A stretch of DNA of 64,000 bases, taken from NCBI GenBank assembly GCA_001695595.3, contig MBPM02000063.1, positions 186,001 through 250,000 of the forward strand. The letters are read 5' to 3'. Origin of the DNA: Plasmopara viticola (taxonomy: Eukaryota > Oomycota > Peronosporomycetes > Peronosporales > Peronosporaceae). The translations under genes were made by a program, and so were the position numbers. The notes below the pieces were generated by a model, which saw only the letters and a program-made list of their open reading frames with translations, did no database searches and had not been told where the DNA came from. Of this stretch, positions 20,763-31,344 are shown piece after piece (the stretch's first letter is position 1; every line of letters begins with the position of its first letter).

Positions 20763-21313
20763 GTGTGCGCCATCAAAACAACTTTTAACTTGCCACTCTT
20801 GTTGATCTGCGGCACAGACAGCAAATTCTTGTTTATCATCAACACGTATAGCGCGTTTTTGATCTCGATATCGCGTTCTTCACCGTCGGACAGAACCACT
20901 CGTTCAATGATGGTGCCAACGCCTTTGATTTCGGCCTTGTTACCGTCAGCCACCGATAGCTCGCCTTTGTCTTGTTCATTCAGCACGACGAACTTGGCCT
21001 TATTGTTGCAGGTATGGTGCGCAGCACCGCTGTTGATCGCCCACATCCTTGACATATTCTTGCCTGTTGAAAGTCCACATTCTAGCGATACAGCAAACGC
21101 GACACGGCCGTACTCGTAGTCCTCGTTGTGTCGATAGTAAATGTTGTTGGCTCCGCGTTCACGAGCTTGGCCGCCGCATCGAGCACCTCGATTGTCATCC
21201 TTTTGCTTGGTCCAGCATCCCTCCACGGAATGCCCCAATTTCCCACAATACGTGCATTGGCGAGACTCACGCTCAGCACTTAACGCCGTAGCCGCATCTT
21301 CGGTCTTGACCAC
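20720..21313 (-). pseudogene. Zinc knuckle and protease of B-3
   Basis: The 197-residue frame has knuckle [14 protein letters not shown]. The protease site reads [12 protein letters not shown], where family B normally has [10 protein letters not shown], so the catalytic Asp is Asn. The same change is in B-6. The frame loses register at KVVLMAHTC, again as in B-6. Confidence 0.87.
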
Positions 21314-21328
21314 CGGAGTCTTTGCGCT

Positions 21329-21911
21329 CTACCGCTTAATATGCTCATTTGTTAGCACTTTTACAACGTCTTGCGTCCGCAATTCTGCGTTGCTGATCTC
21401 CAAGTTAAGAACAACGTTCTCGTAACTTTTAGGGAGACTTCGCAACAGACAGATCGCAACATCTTCATCCTCCATCTTGGCACCAATGCTGCTGAGCTTG
21501 GCGCTGATGTTGAGAACTTCGTTGCAATGGTGCATGACGTTGTCGCCTTCCGCCATCTCCATACTAAAGAGTTGACGCTTCAAGTAGATGCGTCCAGCCT
21601 TCTGTGATCCACCGTAAAGCGTCTTGATACGTTGCCACGCGACCCACGCTTCCTCGCAGTCATCAACCACGTGATGGTAGTCGGCCTCCATATGCAGGAG
21701 CATCAGTCCGAAAGCGACGTTGCTGGTCTTGACGTACTCGTCTGCAGCGGGAGCATCGGCGAAGGTCAGAATACCTCTCGATTGACCACGTGCCATACCG
21801 ACTTGGTCAGGAACACGCCACGCATGTAGCGGTCCACGTGGCAAAGTTGTCCCCGTTGAATTTTTCGATTGCGATCTTGGCCGAGATATTGTGCGCAGAA
21901 GACATGGTCGT
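21329..21911 (-). pseudogene. Gag of B-3
   Basis: The helical Gag region ([27 protein letters not shown]) is open in 21329-21844 and ends at a TAG after HIKR that is also in B-6. The first residues of this frame are out of register. The native N-terminus ([11 protein letters not shown]) is one frame away because of a slip near 21835. Confidence 0.83.
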
Positions 21912-21924
21912 TGGGCTTATAACC
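21912..21924 (-). other. Primer binding site of B-3 (mutated start codon)
   Basis: The element strand reads GGTTATAAGCCCA, so the ATG embedded in the PBS is ATA. The next ATG, 20 bases downstream, would have to serve as start. B-7 carries the same change. Confidence 0.8.
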
Positions 21925-22132
21925 TGTTGAATGAGCTGAAGGAGGCGAAGGAAAGAAGCGAAGAGTCTGCGCGGAGGAGGATCGGAGCGAAGACACCTAA
22001 GCAGGAGAAGGGATTTTGGAAGTGATTGATTTATTGGGGCTTACACTTCTACTTTTCGTAACCACTCATTCTACGTTCGGATTGAATTGGGTTCGGGTTG
22101 TGTACATTACCTGAAACCCATAACCCTCAATA
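21925..22132 (-). repeat. 5' LTR of B-3 (type III, internally deleted)
   Basis: A 208-bp LTR from TATTGAGGGTTATGGG at 22132 to TTCAACA at 21925. It lacks a 51-bp AT-rich block at the CTAC/GTTCGG junction. B-6 has the same deletion. Confidence 0.92.
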
Positions 22133-22137
22133 CCAGC

Positions 22138-22538
22138 ATAAATCTTGAACGCTGTATCCGGGGACATCTCGCCTAACTCACGCAAAAACACCTTGAGCCA
22201 TATTGCCTCTTGCGTAGCCTCTGACAATGCCATGTATTCAGCTTCCGTAGACGATAGTGCCACTGTACGCTGTTTCTTGCTCTTCCAGCTGGCACATCCA
22301 CCGCTCATCATAAAGGCGTAGCCGCTTGTACTCCTTCGCGACATTGTGTCTCCGGCCCAGTCCGCATCCCAAAATCCTTGCAAATTATCATGATTCGCTG
22401 CTTGAATTCAATGCCGTGCGTCCTTGTACCTTGAACATACCTGAAGACTCTTTTTAACGCTTGCCAGTGTGTCGGACATGGGTCTGCTGCAAATTGGCTG
22501 AGTACTCCCACTGCCGCAGCGAGATCCGGACGCGTGCC
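22138..22538 (-). pseudogene. RNase H of A-4 (N-terminal part)
   Basis: The minus frame has [41 protein letters not shown] and SEATQEAIWLKVFL, ending KIYA at the B-3 target site. First Asp (DADW) and Glu (EAEY) of RH are kept. The EDNQ motif is deleted. Confidence 0.85.
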
Positions 22539-23172
22539 AGTCATGGCTGCCAAGGACGGACTCGCAATTCACCAGATGGATGTCAAAACAGCATTTCTCA
22601 ACGGTCAGCTTGACGAAGAAATTTACATGACGCAGCCTGATGGATTACAAACACGGCCAACCCGGACTATGTGTGCAAGTTACAGCGATCACTGTATGGG
22701 CTGAAGCAATCACCTCGCATGTGAAACAACGGGCTGAAGCAATCACCTCGCATGTGGAACAAGACCATTAACAGCTTTCTGTTGGGACAGAAATCAAGTA
22801 GTGTAAATCGGATCACTGCGTGTATGTGAAGTGGGATGGCTATGACATGATGTTCGTAGCGCTTTACGTCGACGATCTATTTTTGGCTTGCAATACCAGC
22901 AGGATGCTTAAGGAAACCATGCACGCACTCAGCAAATGATTTGAGATGACGGATTTGGGGAAAGATCGAGACTCTGCTGATGCGGCAAACCAAGTTCGCG
23001 TACGAAATTTTGACCAAGTTTAATATGAAAAAGAGCAAGCCCATTAAAACGCCGCAAGATCCAGGACTCAAACTTACAAGTCCATGTGCGAAGGAGGATG
23101 CAAACACGGTGACACTATGACCGGTGTGCCATATCGAAATGCTATTGGTTGCCTAATGTACCTTATGGTCGG
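22539..23172 (+). pseudogene. Inverted reverse transcriptase segment of A-4
   Basis: This piece of RT reads on the plus strand while both neighbours read on the minus strand. It carries [26 protein letters not shown], the region of LYVDDL and, at the right end, CLMYLMVG. Both breakpoints fall exactly where an in-place inversion is expected (CGTGCC at 22538, TGAGCAGG after 23172). A 33-bp tandem duplication lies at 22698-22763. Confidence 0.88.
22698..22763. repeat. 33-bp tandem duplication
   Basis: Two adjacent units start GGGCTGAAGCAATCACC and differ at a couple of positions (GTGAAACAAC against GTGGAACAAG). They duplicate the [16 protein letters not shown] stretch of the inverted RT segment. 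Confidence 0.85.
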
Positions 23173-23572
23173 TGAGCAGGATCGGAATCGACGTAAACTT
23201 GGCCACAGGCGCAAACGTTTCTTCATAGTCAAGGCCAAACTTCTGCAAAAAACCCTTGGCCACCAAACGCGCTTTGTAGCGCTCGACTTCGCCGGCTTGA
23301 TTCTCCTTGACACGAAACACCCTTCGACTGCCAATTGCCTTGCGTCCTTTTGGAAGGGGTACGAGCGTCCATGTCTTGTTCTTTTGTAGCGAGTCCATTT
23401 CCGAATCGCATGCCTCCTTCCATTTAGCTGCGTCGTCGGATTCCATCGCCGACTTATAGGTGGTCGGAAACTCTCCCACTGAATTCTCAACGTACGCAGC
23501 CTCAAAGTCTTGCGCTGTGACCGACATTTCTTCAAGTGATTGATATCGACTTTGTCGGTTAGACCTTGGCAC
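23173..23572 (-). pseudogene. RT N-terminal part of A-4
   Basis: The frame starts in the linker (SRYQSLEEMSVTAQDFEAAY) and contains [25 protein letters not shown], then [21 protein letters not shown]. It runs into the inversion breakpoint after FTSIPILL. It is the fingers part of RT only. The palm is in the inverted piece. Confidence 0.85.
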
Positions 23573-24690
23573 TTCAGTTGCTTTTTCGAGCGATTGGGTG
23601 CGTTGGTGCCGCTTACTGCCAGGCTCAATCTCTTCTCCCTGCGCAGATTCCTTGGTTTCTTATTCCATCTGGTCGTGCTGCGAGGATTCCTGATCAGTCG
23701 CTTCATCATCATCTTAAACAACAACTTCACTGTAGTGACGGTCGCTCCTCCCACTGTCGAAAGTATCTTCCATAAGCGTCACGAGTAACCAGCACACGAC
23801 CACTCTCTATTTCTCTAATTCGATACGCTTCCTCATGCTCCGAGCAGCCAAGAAATCGACAGCGTACTGACCGAGCGTCAAACTTGCTGCGCTTTTCCTT
23901 CCGAATCGTGACAAAAGCATGGCGTCCAAAAACCTTCAAATTCGTCAGCACAGGTCTTCTTTCCGTCCAAACTTGGTATGGCGATTTTTTCATAGCAATA
24001 ACTCGCGTCGGGCAACGATTGCGAAGCAAGGCGGAGGTCATAACAGCCTCACCCCAATACGCCTTTGGCAGTCCAGAGTGCTCAATCATACATCTTGCGC
24101 ATTCCACCAGTGTCCGGTTCATGCGTTCAGCCACTCCATTAAGCTGTGGTGTATAAGGTGGCGTAAACTTCTGCTCGATACCACGCCGCTTGCAGAATTT
24201 GGCCACGTCACCCGATGTGTACTCACCACCATTATTGCAGCGAAGTGCTTTGACAACTTTGTCAGTCTGAGTTTCGGCAAACGCAACAAACTCGGCAAAT
24301 TTGGTGGCAACTTCAGACTTGTTTCGCAGCAAATACCGTTGTAAAGTGCATGTACTCGTCTATGAAAGTGACAAAATACCGCTTGCCGCTAAAAGTCGTC
24401 GACTGCATAGGTCCACACACATCACTGTGAATTACTTCCAGCAGTTTCTTTGCATGATGAAGCGACTTTGCCATAAAAATCACTCGCGTTTGTTTGCCAA
24501 GTGCACAACCATCACCAGCTCCCACTGTTTGACGGAAGCAAGGTCAATGCCAACACCATAGTTTTTTTTGACGATAGTTTCAAGACCACTATGTCCAATG
24601 TGCCCAAGTCGAAGGTGCCAGAGGTACGAAGTGGTGTCCCCATGACATCCCGACGAGCTTGTCACATTGGCTTCGTTAGTGCTGACAGGC
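23573..24690 (-). pseudogene. Integrase of A-4
   Basis: 23727-24332 has ALRCNNGGEYTSG (the usual DNGGEY Asp is Asn) and NGVAERMNRTLVECARCM with the Glu, followed by YWGEAV and VFGRHAFVTIRKEKRSKFD. 24313-24525 has HSDVCGPM (first Asp). 24480-24857 has WHLRLGHIGHSG of the zinc region. Two frameshifts break the domain. One catalytic Asp is lost. Confidence 0.85.
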
Positions 24691-25963
24691 GTCATACAAA
24701 ATTCAAACAGCCCTTTGCCCTCGCGGGCTCCAAGCTTCCACTGCATTCCCTTTTCCTGCGCAAAACAGCCATCGGTTTCGAACGTGACCGGCCCAACATC
24801 CTTTGTAAAACGTCCAACAGAGAAAAGATTGCGCGATAGCTTTGAAATATGCCACACTCACGAAGCATGCCCTTCTTGTTTCCGTGGGCCGTTTTCATAG
24901 ACATTACAATGTCGCCAGTCCCGATCGCTTGAACAACACCGTCGTCTGCAAGATGTACGTCCACCAGAGAAATTTCCTTGTAATTCCTCATGAACTCTTT
25001 CGAAAAAGTCATGTGCTGCGTTGCACCCGAGTCAACCAGCCATACGCAGTTCGACTTGGTGGTGCTTGAGTTTCCACCAACCGAGAAGAGAAAATCACCA
25101 GAGTCGACTTCACTCTGCGCGATATTTGCACGCTGTGTCGGCCGTTGCCGATCTGCGTTCTCACGAATTCTCACGGGACACTTGGCGATCCAATGCCCGT
25201 GTTCTCCACAGTAATGGCGCGCACTGCTAGCCTTCGCAGTCGCTTGGCGTCCCTTGCGCCGTCCGATGTCCGACGTCATAAACGCTTGTCCTTGCCCATG
25301 CGCGGCTCCATCGACGCCGCCACCTTGTTCCTTGCGTTTCATCTCTTCGTTTAGTAGACGCGACGTCACAAGCTCCCATGTCAGCGCGTCAGAGCGCGAC
25401 TCCAGCGCCGTGATGAGGAACTGGTACGAACCACTGAGACTTCCAAGAAGCGTGATTACCAGGTCGTCCTCACTCACCGGGGCGCCCACCGCGTCAAGCT
25501 GCTCAGCCAACGTCTTAAGCTTGTTAATGTGCTCTAGCACACCGTCGCCATCCTCCATCATCGTCGTGAAGAACCTGCGACGAAGGAAGAGCTTGTTTGC
25601 CAGGCTCCTCTTCTCGAAGTGTCCCTCCAATCTTGACCATGCATCATACGCATCCTTGGCTGAGCGAACCAGCGGCAGCTGCGAGTCCTTTATCGCAAGA
25701 CAGATTATCGCCAGCGCCTTTCGAGCCTTACGCTTGAAGGTCGACTGGTCCATCGGGTTACTCAGCTGCTCAAGCTTTATCTCCCCGCTCGCAACTTTCC
25801 AGAAGTCGCGCTCCTTTAACACCATTCCCATCTTGAACTTCCACGTATGGAAATTCGTTCCGTCGAAGTTGTTGATTCGGCTCGGTGTGGCGTCCATGGT
25901 GGCAGCAAAGGCTACGTCAGAGGCGGGGGCGAAGAAGGCAGAGTCTGCAAGGCTTGGGCTCAT
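24691..25963 (-). pseudogene. Gag-protease of A-4
   Basis: The 423-residue frame starts at the PBS ATG (MSPSLADSAFFAPAS), with MDATPSRINNFDG at a GCCACCATGG second start. It has the full Gag helical region. The knuckle is RHYCGEHGHWIAKC, with the first Cys replaced by Arg. Protease is WLVDSGATQHMT with DSG intact. A slip after KKGMLRE ends the native sequence. This is one of the best-preserved Gag frames here. Confidence 0.9.
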
Positions 25964-25967
25964 AACC
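25955..25967 (-). other. Primer binding site of A-4
   Basis: GGTTATGAGCCCA on the element strand, directly after the LTR end CTTCATTA. It is complementary to initiator tRNA-Met anticodon stem-loop positions and includes the Gag ATG. Confidence 0.88.
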
Positions 25968-26250
25968 TAATGAAGAAAGGTTACTTGAGCTGTAGATGGC
26001 AAAATGCAAAGTGAAATATTTATTAGGTCCTTAGTTCGCAACTACATGCTACCTCTATCCCAATGATTTATCTAAGCCAATCAGAACAACTTACCATCCG
26101 AGCGCAATCATCTTCCCATTCCAAAACCGATCTTTTGCCTATCTTAAACCCGCTCCTTCAAGCAGACATCAACTGGTTGCAGATCCCGATGCTTACCGAT
26201 ATGTATTCGCTGGTCGAGGCGTTTCATCACCAGCATCTTCGACAACAACA
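25968..26250 (-). repeat. LTR shared by A-5 (3') and A-4 (5')
   Basis: A 283-bp LTR from TGTTGTTGTCGAAG at 26250 to CTTCATTA at 25968. Its 5' end resembles the A-5 LTR (GATGCTGGTGATGAAACGCC). Its 3' end resembles the A-10/A-11 type (CTTGAG...CTTTCTTCA). This fits a hybrid made by recombination inside the LTR. Confidence 0.88.
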
Positions 26251-26879
26251 CTCTCACTCGACTCGGCAACGGCGACGCCTTGTCTTCCAAGTTTAGAACG
26301 CAGAACATCGAACTGCGCAGATGGAATTGGCTTCGTCATTATGTCGGCCAGCATGTCTTGCGTAGGGATGTACTCAAGGTTGACTTGGCCGTCATCAACC
26401 TTTTCTCGCACAAAGTGGTAGCGAATGTCGTTTTGTTTTGTGCACTTGTGAAATTCTGGTTTCTTGGTCAACGCAATAGAACCTTGTTTGTCATCAAATA
26501 TCTTGACAGACTCATTGGAAGTCACCTCACCAAGCTCGCACAGAAATACCTTGAGCCACGCGACGGTCTCCAGCACCAGGCCAACCCTTTTCCACGCCCT
26601 TAACCGCGCCAACCGCATCCGGATTGGCTCCTTCAATGTGAATTCTCTAGGTTCGAAGCGCAAGAAGCACGAAACTTGCTTCTGATAAAACCATCTACTC
26701 CGCCTCTGTTGAGGAAAGCGCCACAATTTGTTGCTTCTTACTTCGCCAGCTGATGCATCCATCAATAAGTGTAAACACATTACCGCTTGTACTTCGGCAA
26801 GACTCGATGTCTCCAGCCCAGTCTGCATCCGAATTCCCACGTAGCTTAGCCGGACCGCAACCTGAAAACTAGTGTCCAT
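26251..26879 (-). pseudogene. RNase H of A-5, with filler insertion
   Basis: The C-terminal half (LKVFLCELGEVTSNESVKIF, KKPEFHKCTK, IRYHFVREKVDDGQ, PTQDMLADIMTKPIPSAQF) is in one frame. About 120 bp of foreign sequence at 26565-26687 replace the codons between STEAEY and WLKVF. The N-terminal DADW region is in another frame. The EDNQ motif reads DDKQ. Confidence 0.83.
26565..26687 (+). other. Filler DNA with LINE-endonuclease-like coding
   Basis: Read on the plus strand, this insert encodes ALNRANRIRIGSFNVNSLG followed by SKRKKHE and a stop. The FNVNSL motif is typical of the start of an endonuclease/exonuclease/phosphatase domain such as that of LINE ORF2. It is only about 40 codons, so the assignment is tentative. 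Confidence 0.4.
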
Positions 26880-26883
26880 GCGT

Positions 26884-27915
26884 TCACGTTGCCTTTAAGT
26901 ATCGCAGAACGCGCTTGAGTGCTTGCCAATGCGTCGGACACGGATCAGCAGCAAACTGGCTTAGAATTCCCACAGCCGCAGCAAGGTCCGGTCGCGTCGC
27001 AATCATAAGATACATTATGCCACCAACACAACTTCGAGAAGGCACATTCTTCATCGTGTCTTCATGCTTGCAGCCGCCTTCACACATGCTCTTTGTCAGC
27101 TTGAGCCCTGCTTCTTGAGGCGTCTTGACAGGCTTGCTATCTTGCATGCCAAACTTGCTCAGAATTGACTTGAGAAACTTGGTTTGTCGCATCGTGACTC
27201 GACCGAATACTTGGTCTTGACCAATTTTCATATCGAGAAAGTGCTTGAGCTCGCCGAGGTCAGTCATCTCAAACCGGTCGCTTAGCGCACGCTTGGTGGA
27301 GACAACGAGCGAGTTGTTGCTGCTTGCTACAATGCGATCGTCCACGTACAGCACAACAATAATCATATCGTCGTCCACGCGCTTAATGTAGACACAGTGA
27401 TCGGACTCACACTTGCTGAAACTCATCTTGATCATAAAGTCGTCGATGGTTTGATTCCACATGCGCGGTGATTCCTTGAGACCGTACAACGAACGCTTCA
27501 GCTTACATACATGACCTTGTTTGTTTTCGCTCACATATCCATCAGGCTGCTGAATATAAATTTCTTTATCCAGAACTCCGTTTAAGAAAGCAGTCCTTAC
27601 GTCCATCAGATGCAGCGTCAAACCATACTTGGCAGCCGTACTCAACGCGATGCGAATTAAAGTAAACTTTGCCACGGGCTCAAATGTCTCCTCATAATCA
27701 ACTCCAAACTTTTGTGAAAATCCCTTGGCAACGAGTCGCGCCTTGAACCGCTCGATAATCCCATCTTGGTTTTCCTTGACTCGAAACACCCATCTGCAGC
27801 CGATCGCTTCGCGTCCTTTAGGCAGAGGAAGAACATCCCAAGTCTTGTTCTTGTGGAGTAACTCCAGCTCCGAATCGCATGCAGCTTTCCATTTGCCCGC
27901 GTCACTGGATTCCAT
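26884..27915 (-). pseudogene. Reverse transcriptase of A-5 (open 343-residue frame)
   Basis: The frame covers the whole RT: KNKTWDVLPLPKGREAIGC, VDYEETFEPVAKFTLIRI, LMDVRTAFLNG, LKESPRMWNQ, VLYVDDRIVASS (catalytic YVDD), MTDLGELKHFLDM and the connection RPDLAAAVGIL, ending RYLKAT. All core motifs are in one frame. Some substitutions are unusual (EPVAKF for APVAKF, LKESPRMW for LKQSPRMW). It is the best family A RT of the window, but it is cut off from IN and RH. Confidence 0.9.
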
Positions 27916-29036
27916 CGCCGAGTTCTTCCACTGTCGAAAGTGTCTTCCTTGAACTGAGCATCAAGACTCATGACGATTCGACCAGTCGACAATTTTTCAA
28001 AACGATACGTCTTTTGGTTCTTCGAGTAGCCCAAAAATCGACACAATATTGCTTTCGCATCTAGTTTCGAGCGCTTATCTTTCGGAGCATGCACGAACGC
28101 GTGACAACCAAACACATTCAAGTTGGCCAATAGCGGTTTTTTGGCTGTCCAAAGCTCGAAAGGTGACGTTTGGTGCTCGATAGCACGCGATGGACACCGA
28201 TTTCGAAGAAACATTGCTGTCATAACTGCTTCTCCCCAGTAGTGTTTGGCGAGGCTTGCGTGCTCTAAAATGCACCTTGCGCATTCCACAAGCGCCCGAT
28301 TCATACGCACCGCAACTCCGTTGAGCTGTGGTGTGTACGGCGGCGTATACTTGAGCACAATTCCATTATATGAGCAAAACTTGGCCATTTTCGTGGTTGC
28401 ATACTCGCCACCGTTGTCACTGCGAAGAGATTTTACACGTTTGCTGGTCTGCTTTGCTGCAAATGCCACAAAATTGGGGAACTTGTCCACGACTTCTGAC
28501 TTGCTCTTGATCAGGTAGACGACGCAATATCTTGGCTTGTCGTCGATGAACGTCACGAAGTAGCCCTTGCCACTAAACGCTGGAGACTGCATGGGAGCGC
28601 ACACATCGCTGTGTATAACCTCCAAAAGCTCATTCGCTCGATCCGTCGACATCGATTGGAAGCGTACACGAGTCTGCTTACCCAGTGCACAGCCATCACA
28701 AATCTCCCACTTGTTCACAGACGTAATGTCGATTCCAATGGCGAGATTCTTCCTCACGATTGCGTTCAGGCTGTCGTGACCAATATGACCAAGTCGAAGA
28801 TGCCACAAATATGAGGCGTCCTCGTTGTACGTCAAAGTCTTGACCGTATAGGCTTCTTTACGAGCAACTGGAGTCATGTGCAGCCGAAATGATCCTTTTC
28901 CTTCGCGCGCACCAATTTTCCACATGACATCTTTTGTTTCGGCAAAGCATCCCTCCTTGTCGAAAACAACAGGCCCGACGTCCTTGGTAAAGCGTCCAAC
29001 TGAAACAAATTTCTCGACAACATGGGGATGTGCCAC
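27657..29036 (-). pseudogene. Integrase of A-5 with lost catalytic glutamate
   Basis: The 459-residue frame has WHLRLGHIGHDS and CDGCALGKQ (zinc region), HSDVCAPM (first Asp) and RSDNGGEYATT (second Asp). The third site reads GVAVRMNRALVE where other copies have GVAERMNR. Counting 35 residues after the second Asp confirms that the catalytic Glu is Val. C-terminal FGCHAFVHAPKDKRSKLDA follows. A deletion then fuses it out of frame with RT. Confidence 0.9.
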
Positions 29037-30110
29037 ACATTTGTCAACACACCCTTCTTAATTCCGTGCGACGTCATCATAGCCGTCACAGTGTCACCGC
29101 TGCCAATAGCTTGTACGACGCCGTCGTCTGTCAGATGTACGTCGATACAAGAAGAGTCTTATAGCTCCTCACGAACTTCTTGGAACTTGTCATATGCTGA
29201 GTCGCCCCCGAGTCGACCAGCCAGACGTCATTCGGCTTGACAGAGCCACTGCTACCCCCGACCGAGAAATGATAGTCACCAGAATCTTCAATCTACGCGA
29301 CGTTTGCCCGCTGCGATCGATATCGCTCAGCATCATTCTGGTCTCGCGAGGGGCAATCTGCGATCCAGTGTCCTAGTTTACCACAATTATGGCACGCACC
29401 AGTCTTCTTCACCGGTCGCCCTTTGCGCTTCGCATCCTTCATCATGAGCGCTTGGCCAGACGCAGCTCCATCGCCGCCCTACTCCTGGCGCTTTATATCC
29501 TCATGGAGAAGTCGAGACGTCACCAGCTCCCAAGTCAAAGTGTCTGCACGAGATTCCAATGCAGTAATGAGAAACTGGTACGAGTCATTAAGACTCCCAA
29601 GAAGCGTAATCACCAAGTCGTCCTCGCTCACCGGGGCACCCACAGTATCGAAGTGCTCCGCTAGCGTCTTGAGCTTGTTGATGCGTTCCAGAACATCATC
29701 ACCTTCTTCCATCATTGTCGTGAAGAACCGTCGACGAAGAAAGAGCTTGTTTGCGAGGCTTCTATTCTCAAAGTGTCCTTCCAGTCGCGACCATGCATCA
29801 TGCGCACCACTTGACGACCGGACCAGTGGCAGTTGCGAGTCTTCCATCGCAAGCCAGGTTATCGCTAGCGCTTTCCGAGACTTCCCCTTGCAAGTCGACT
29901 GGTCCATTGCATCCGTGCAGTGCTCCAGCTTGATCTCACCACTTGCGACTTCTCACAGGTCCCACTCCTCCAGCACCATCTGCATCTTAAACTTCCAGCT
30001 TTAAAGTTGGTGCCGTCGAAATTGTTGATTCGACTTGGCATAGACGCGTCCATGGTGGTGAAGGCAGAGTCAGAGAAGGGGGAGGCAGAGTCGGCGGGGC
30101 TTGGGCTCAT
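29037..30110 (-). pseudogene. Gag and protease of A-5
   Basis: The PBS ATG starts MSPSPADSASPFSDS, but the frame slips at FDGTNFKAGS. A TGA replaces the Trp of DLWEV at 29953-29955. 29479-29907 carries the Gag helices. A TAG follows, and knuckle and protease (region 29150-29450) are broken by a further slip and stop. Each of these lesions is also in A-7. Confidence 0.85.
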
Positions 30111-30114
30111 AACC

Positions 30115-30393
30115 TATTGAATAGGTCGAAGTGAGCACTAGTTGGCAAATGCAAAGTGAATTTATTTATAAGGTCCTTAGTTCGCTACTACATGCTACAT
30201 CTAAGCCAATGATTTGTCTAAGCCAATCAGAACGACTCACCATTCGGGCGCAATCATCTTCCCATCCCGAAACCGATCTTTTGCCCATCTTGAACCCGCT
30301 CCTTCAAGCAGTCATCAACTGATTGCAGATACCGGTACTTACCGATATGTAGTCGCTGGTCGAGGCGTTTCATCACCAGCATCTTCGACAACA
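30115..30393 (-). repeat. 5' LTR of A-5
   Basis: A 279-bp LTR from TGTTGTCGAAGATGCTGG at 30393 to TATTCAATA at 30115, followed by a perfect PBS. Confidence 0.9.
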
Positions 30394-31344
30394 ATTACCG
30401 GCAGCTTAGCGAACTCATCGTGCAGACCAAGAATGACTTGAAGACGCGCTTCTAGACGACGGACAGCGGCAAGTGTGCATTTGTTTTGGGTACCGAGCTG
30501 TTGTACAACGCTGACGGTAGTTTGACGGTGTGCGAGCTACGTTACGTGGATGACATTCTCAAGCGTTATGGCATGGACGACTGCAAGGCTGTGATGAGTC
30601 CGACGGACGTCAGTTTTCCACTTGGTTCGAGCAACGCAAAATCCAAGGTCAATGCTCCATTCAGTGAAGCAGTGGGTGCTCTCATGCACTGGACGATCGC
30701 GACACGTCCAGACATTGCTTTTGGTGTTGGCTACGTTTCGCGCTTCATGAAGAACCCAGAAGCTAAGCACTGGATTGCAGTTAAGCGCATTTTACGCTAT
30801 CTGCAAAAAACCAAGTCACACGGTCTTTGTTTCAAGCCCGGCAACAAGGTGGACTATCGTGGAGATTCTGACGCAGATTAGGCTCGAGATCATCCAGACC
30901 GCAAGTCGACTTCAAACTTTGTGTTTTTATACTGGTGGGTGCTCCTGTAAGCTGGGGAGGCAAGAAGCAGTCAAGTATGTCGCTGTCTACGAGCGAAGCG
31001 GAGTACATCGCGCTAAGTCTTGCAATTGAAGAGAGCAAATAGGTGCATCTTCTACTCTGCGAGATATTAGCTACAGCGATGGACAAGTCGGAGCCCGAAC
31101 CAAGATCATGGAAGACGACCAGTCTTGTATCAAGATGACGAAGAATCCGGTAAATCAGGGTCGGGCCAAGCACATCGACGTCAAGTATCACCACATTCAT
31201 GATGAGGTAAAGCACGGTAAAGTGAAGTTGGAGTATTGCGAGACTGCGATCATGCTGACATCATGACCAAGGGACTAACAGGACCGCGTCATAAAGACTT
31301 GATGGAAGAGCTCGGCATACATGCGTGTTCGCATTGAGGGGGCG
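30394..31344 (+). pseudogene. RT C-terminal part and RNase H of B-4
   Basis: It begins just after the YVDD motif (ITGSS-like) and has CAFVLGTELLYNADGSLT, DDILKRYGMDDCKAV and GALMHWTIATRPDIAFGVGY, then YRGDSDAD followed by TAG (30879-30881) in place of Trp. A second TAG replaces Trp at 31040-31042. The SLSTSEAEYIALSLAI core and KHIDVKYHHIHDEV tail are present, and the end is frameshifted. The polypurine tract TTGAGGGGGCG is intact. Confidence 0.87.

Larger units (their letters stand above)
17581..22132 (-). mobile_element. Complete family B element B-3 (type III LTRs)
   Basis: LTRs at 17581-17839 and 21925-22132, with TSD CCAGC at 17576-17580 and 22133-22137. It is inserted in A-4 RH. The 5' LTR lacks 51 bp present in the 3' LTR. 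The right half and right flank match B-6 closely, including shared lesions. Confidence 0.95.
17154..26250 (-). mobile_element. Family A element A-4, middle of a tandem array, split by B-3
   Basis: The minus strand reads LTR (26250-25968), Gag-PR, IN, RT, RH, LTR (17370-17154). B-3 is inserted in RH. A 634-bp segment of RT (22539-23172) is inverted. Its 5' LTR is also the 3' LTR of A-5. Confidence 0.9.
25968..30393 (-). mobile_element. Family A element A-5, first of a tandem array
   Basis: The minus strand reads LTR (30393-30115), Gag, PR, IN, RT, RH, polypurine tract and shared LTR. It was inserted into the RT of B-4, which continues at 30394. It shares many disabling lesions with A-7. Confidence 0.92.

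Noticed and set aside
22545..23172. Separate plus-strand element inserted in A-4
   Set aside because: No LTR, PBS or TSD, and both ends match the missing part of A-4 exactly. An inversion explains it.
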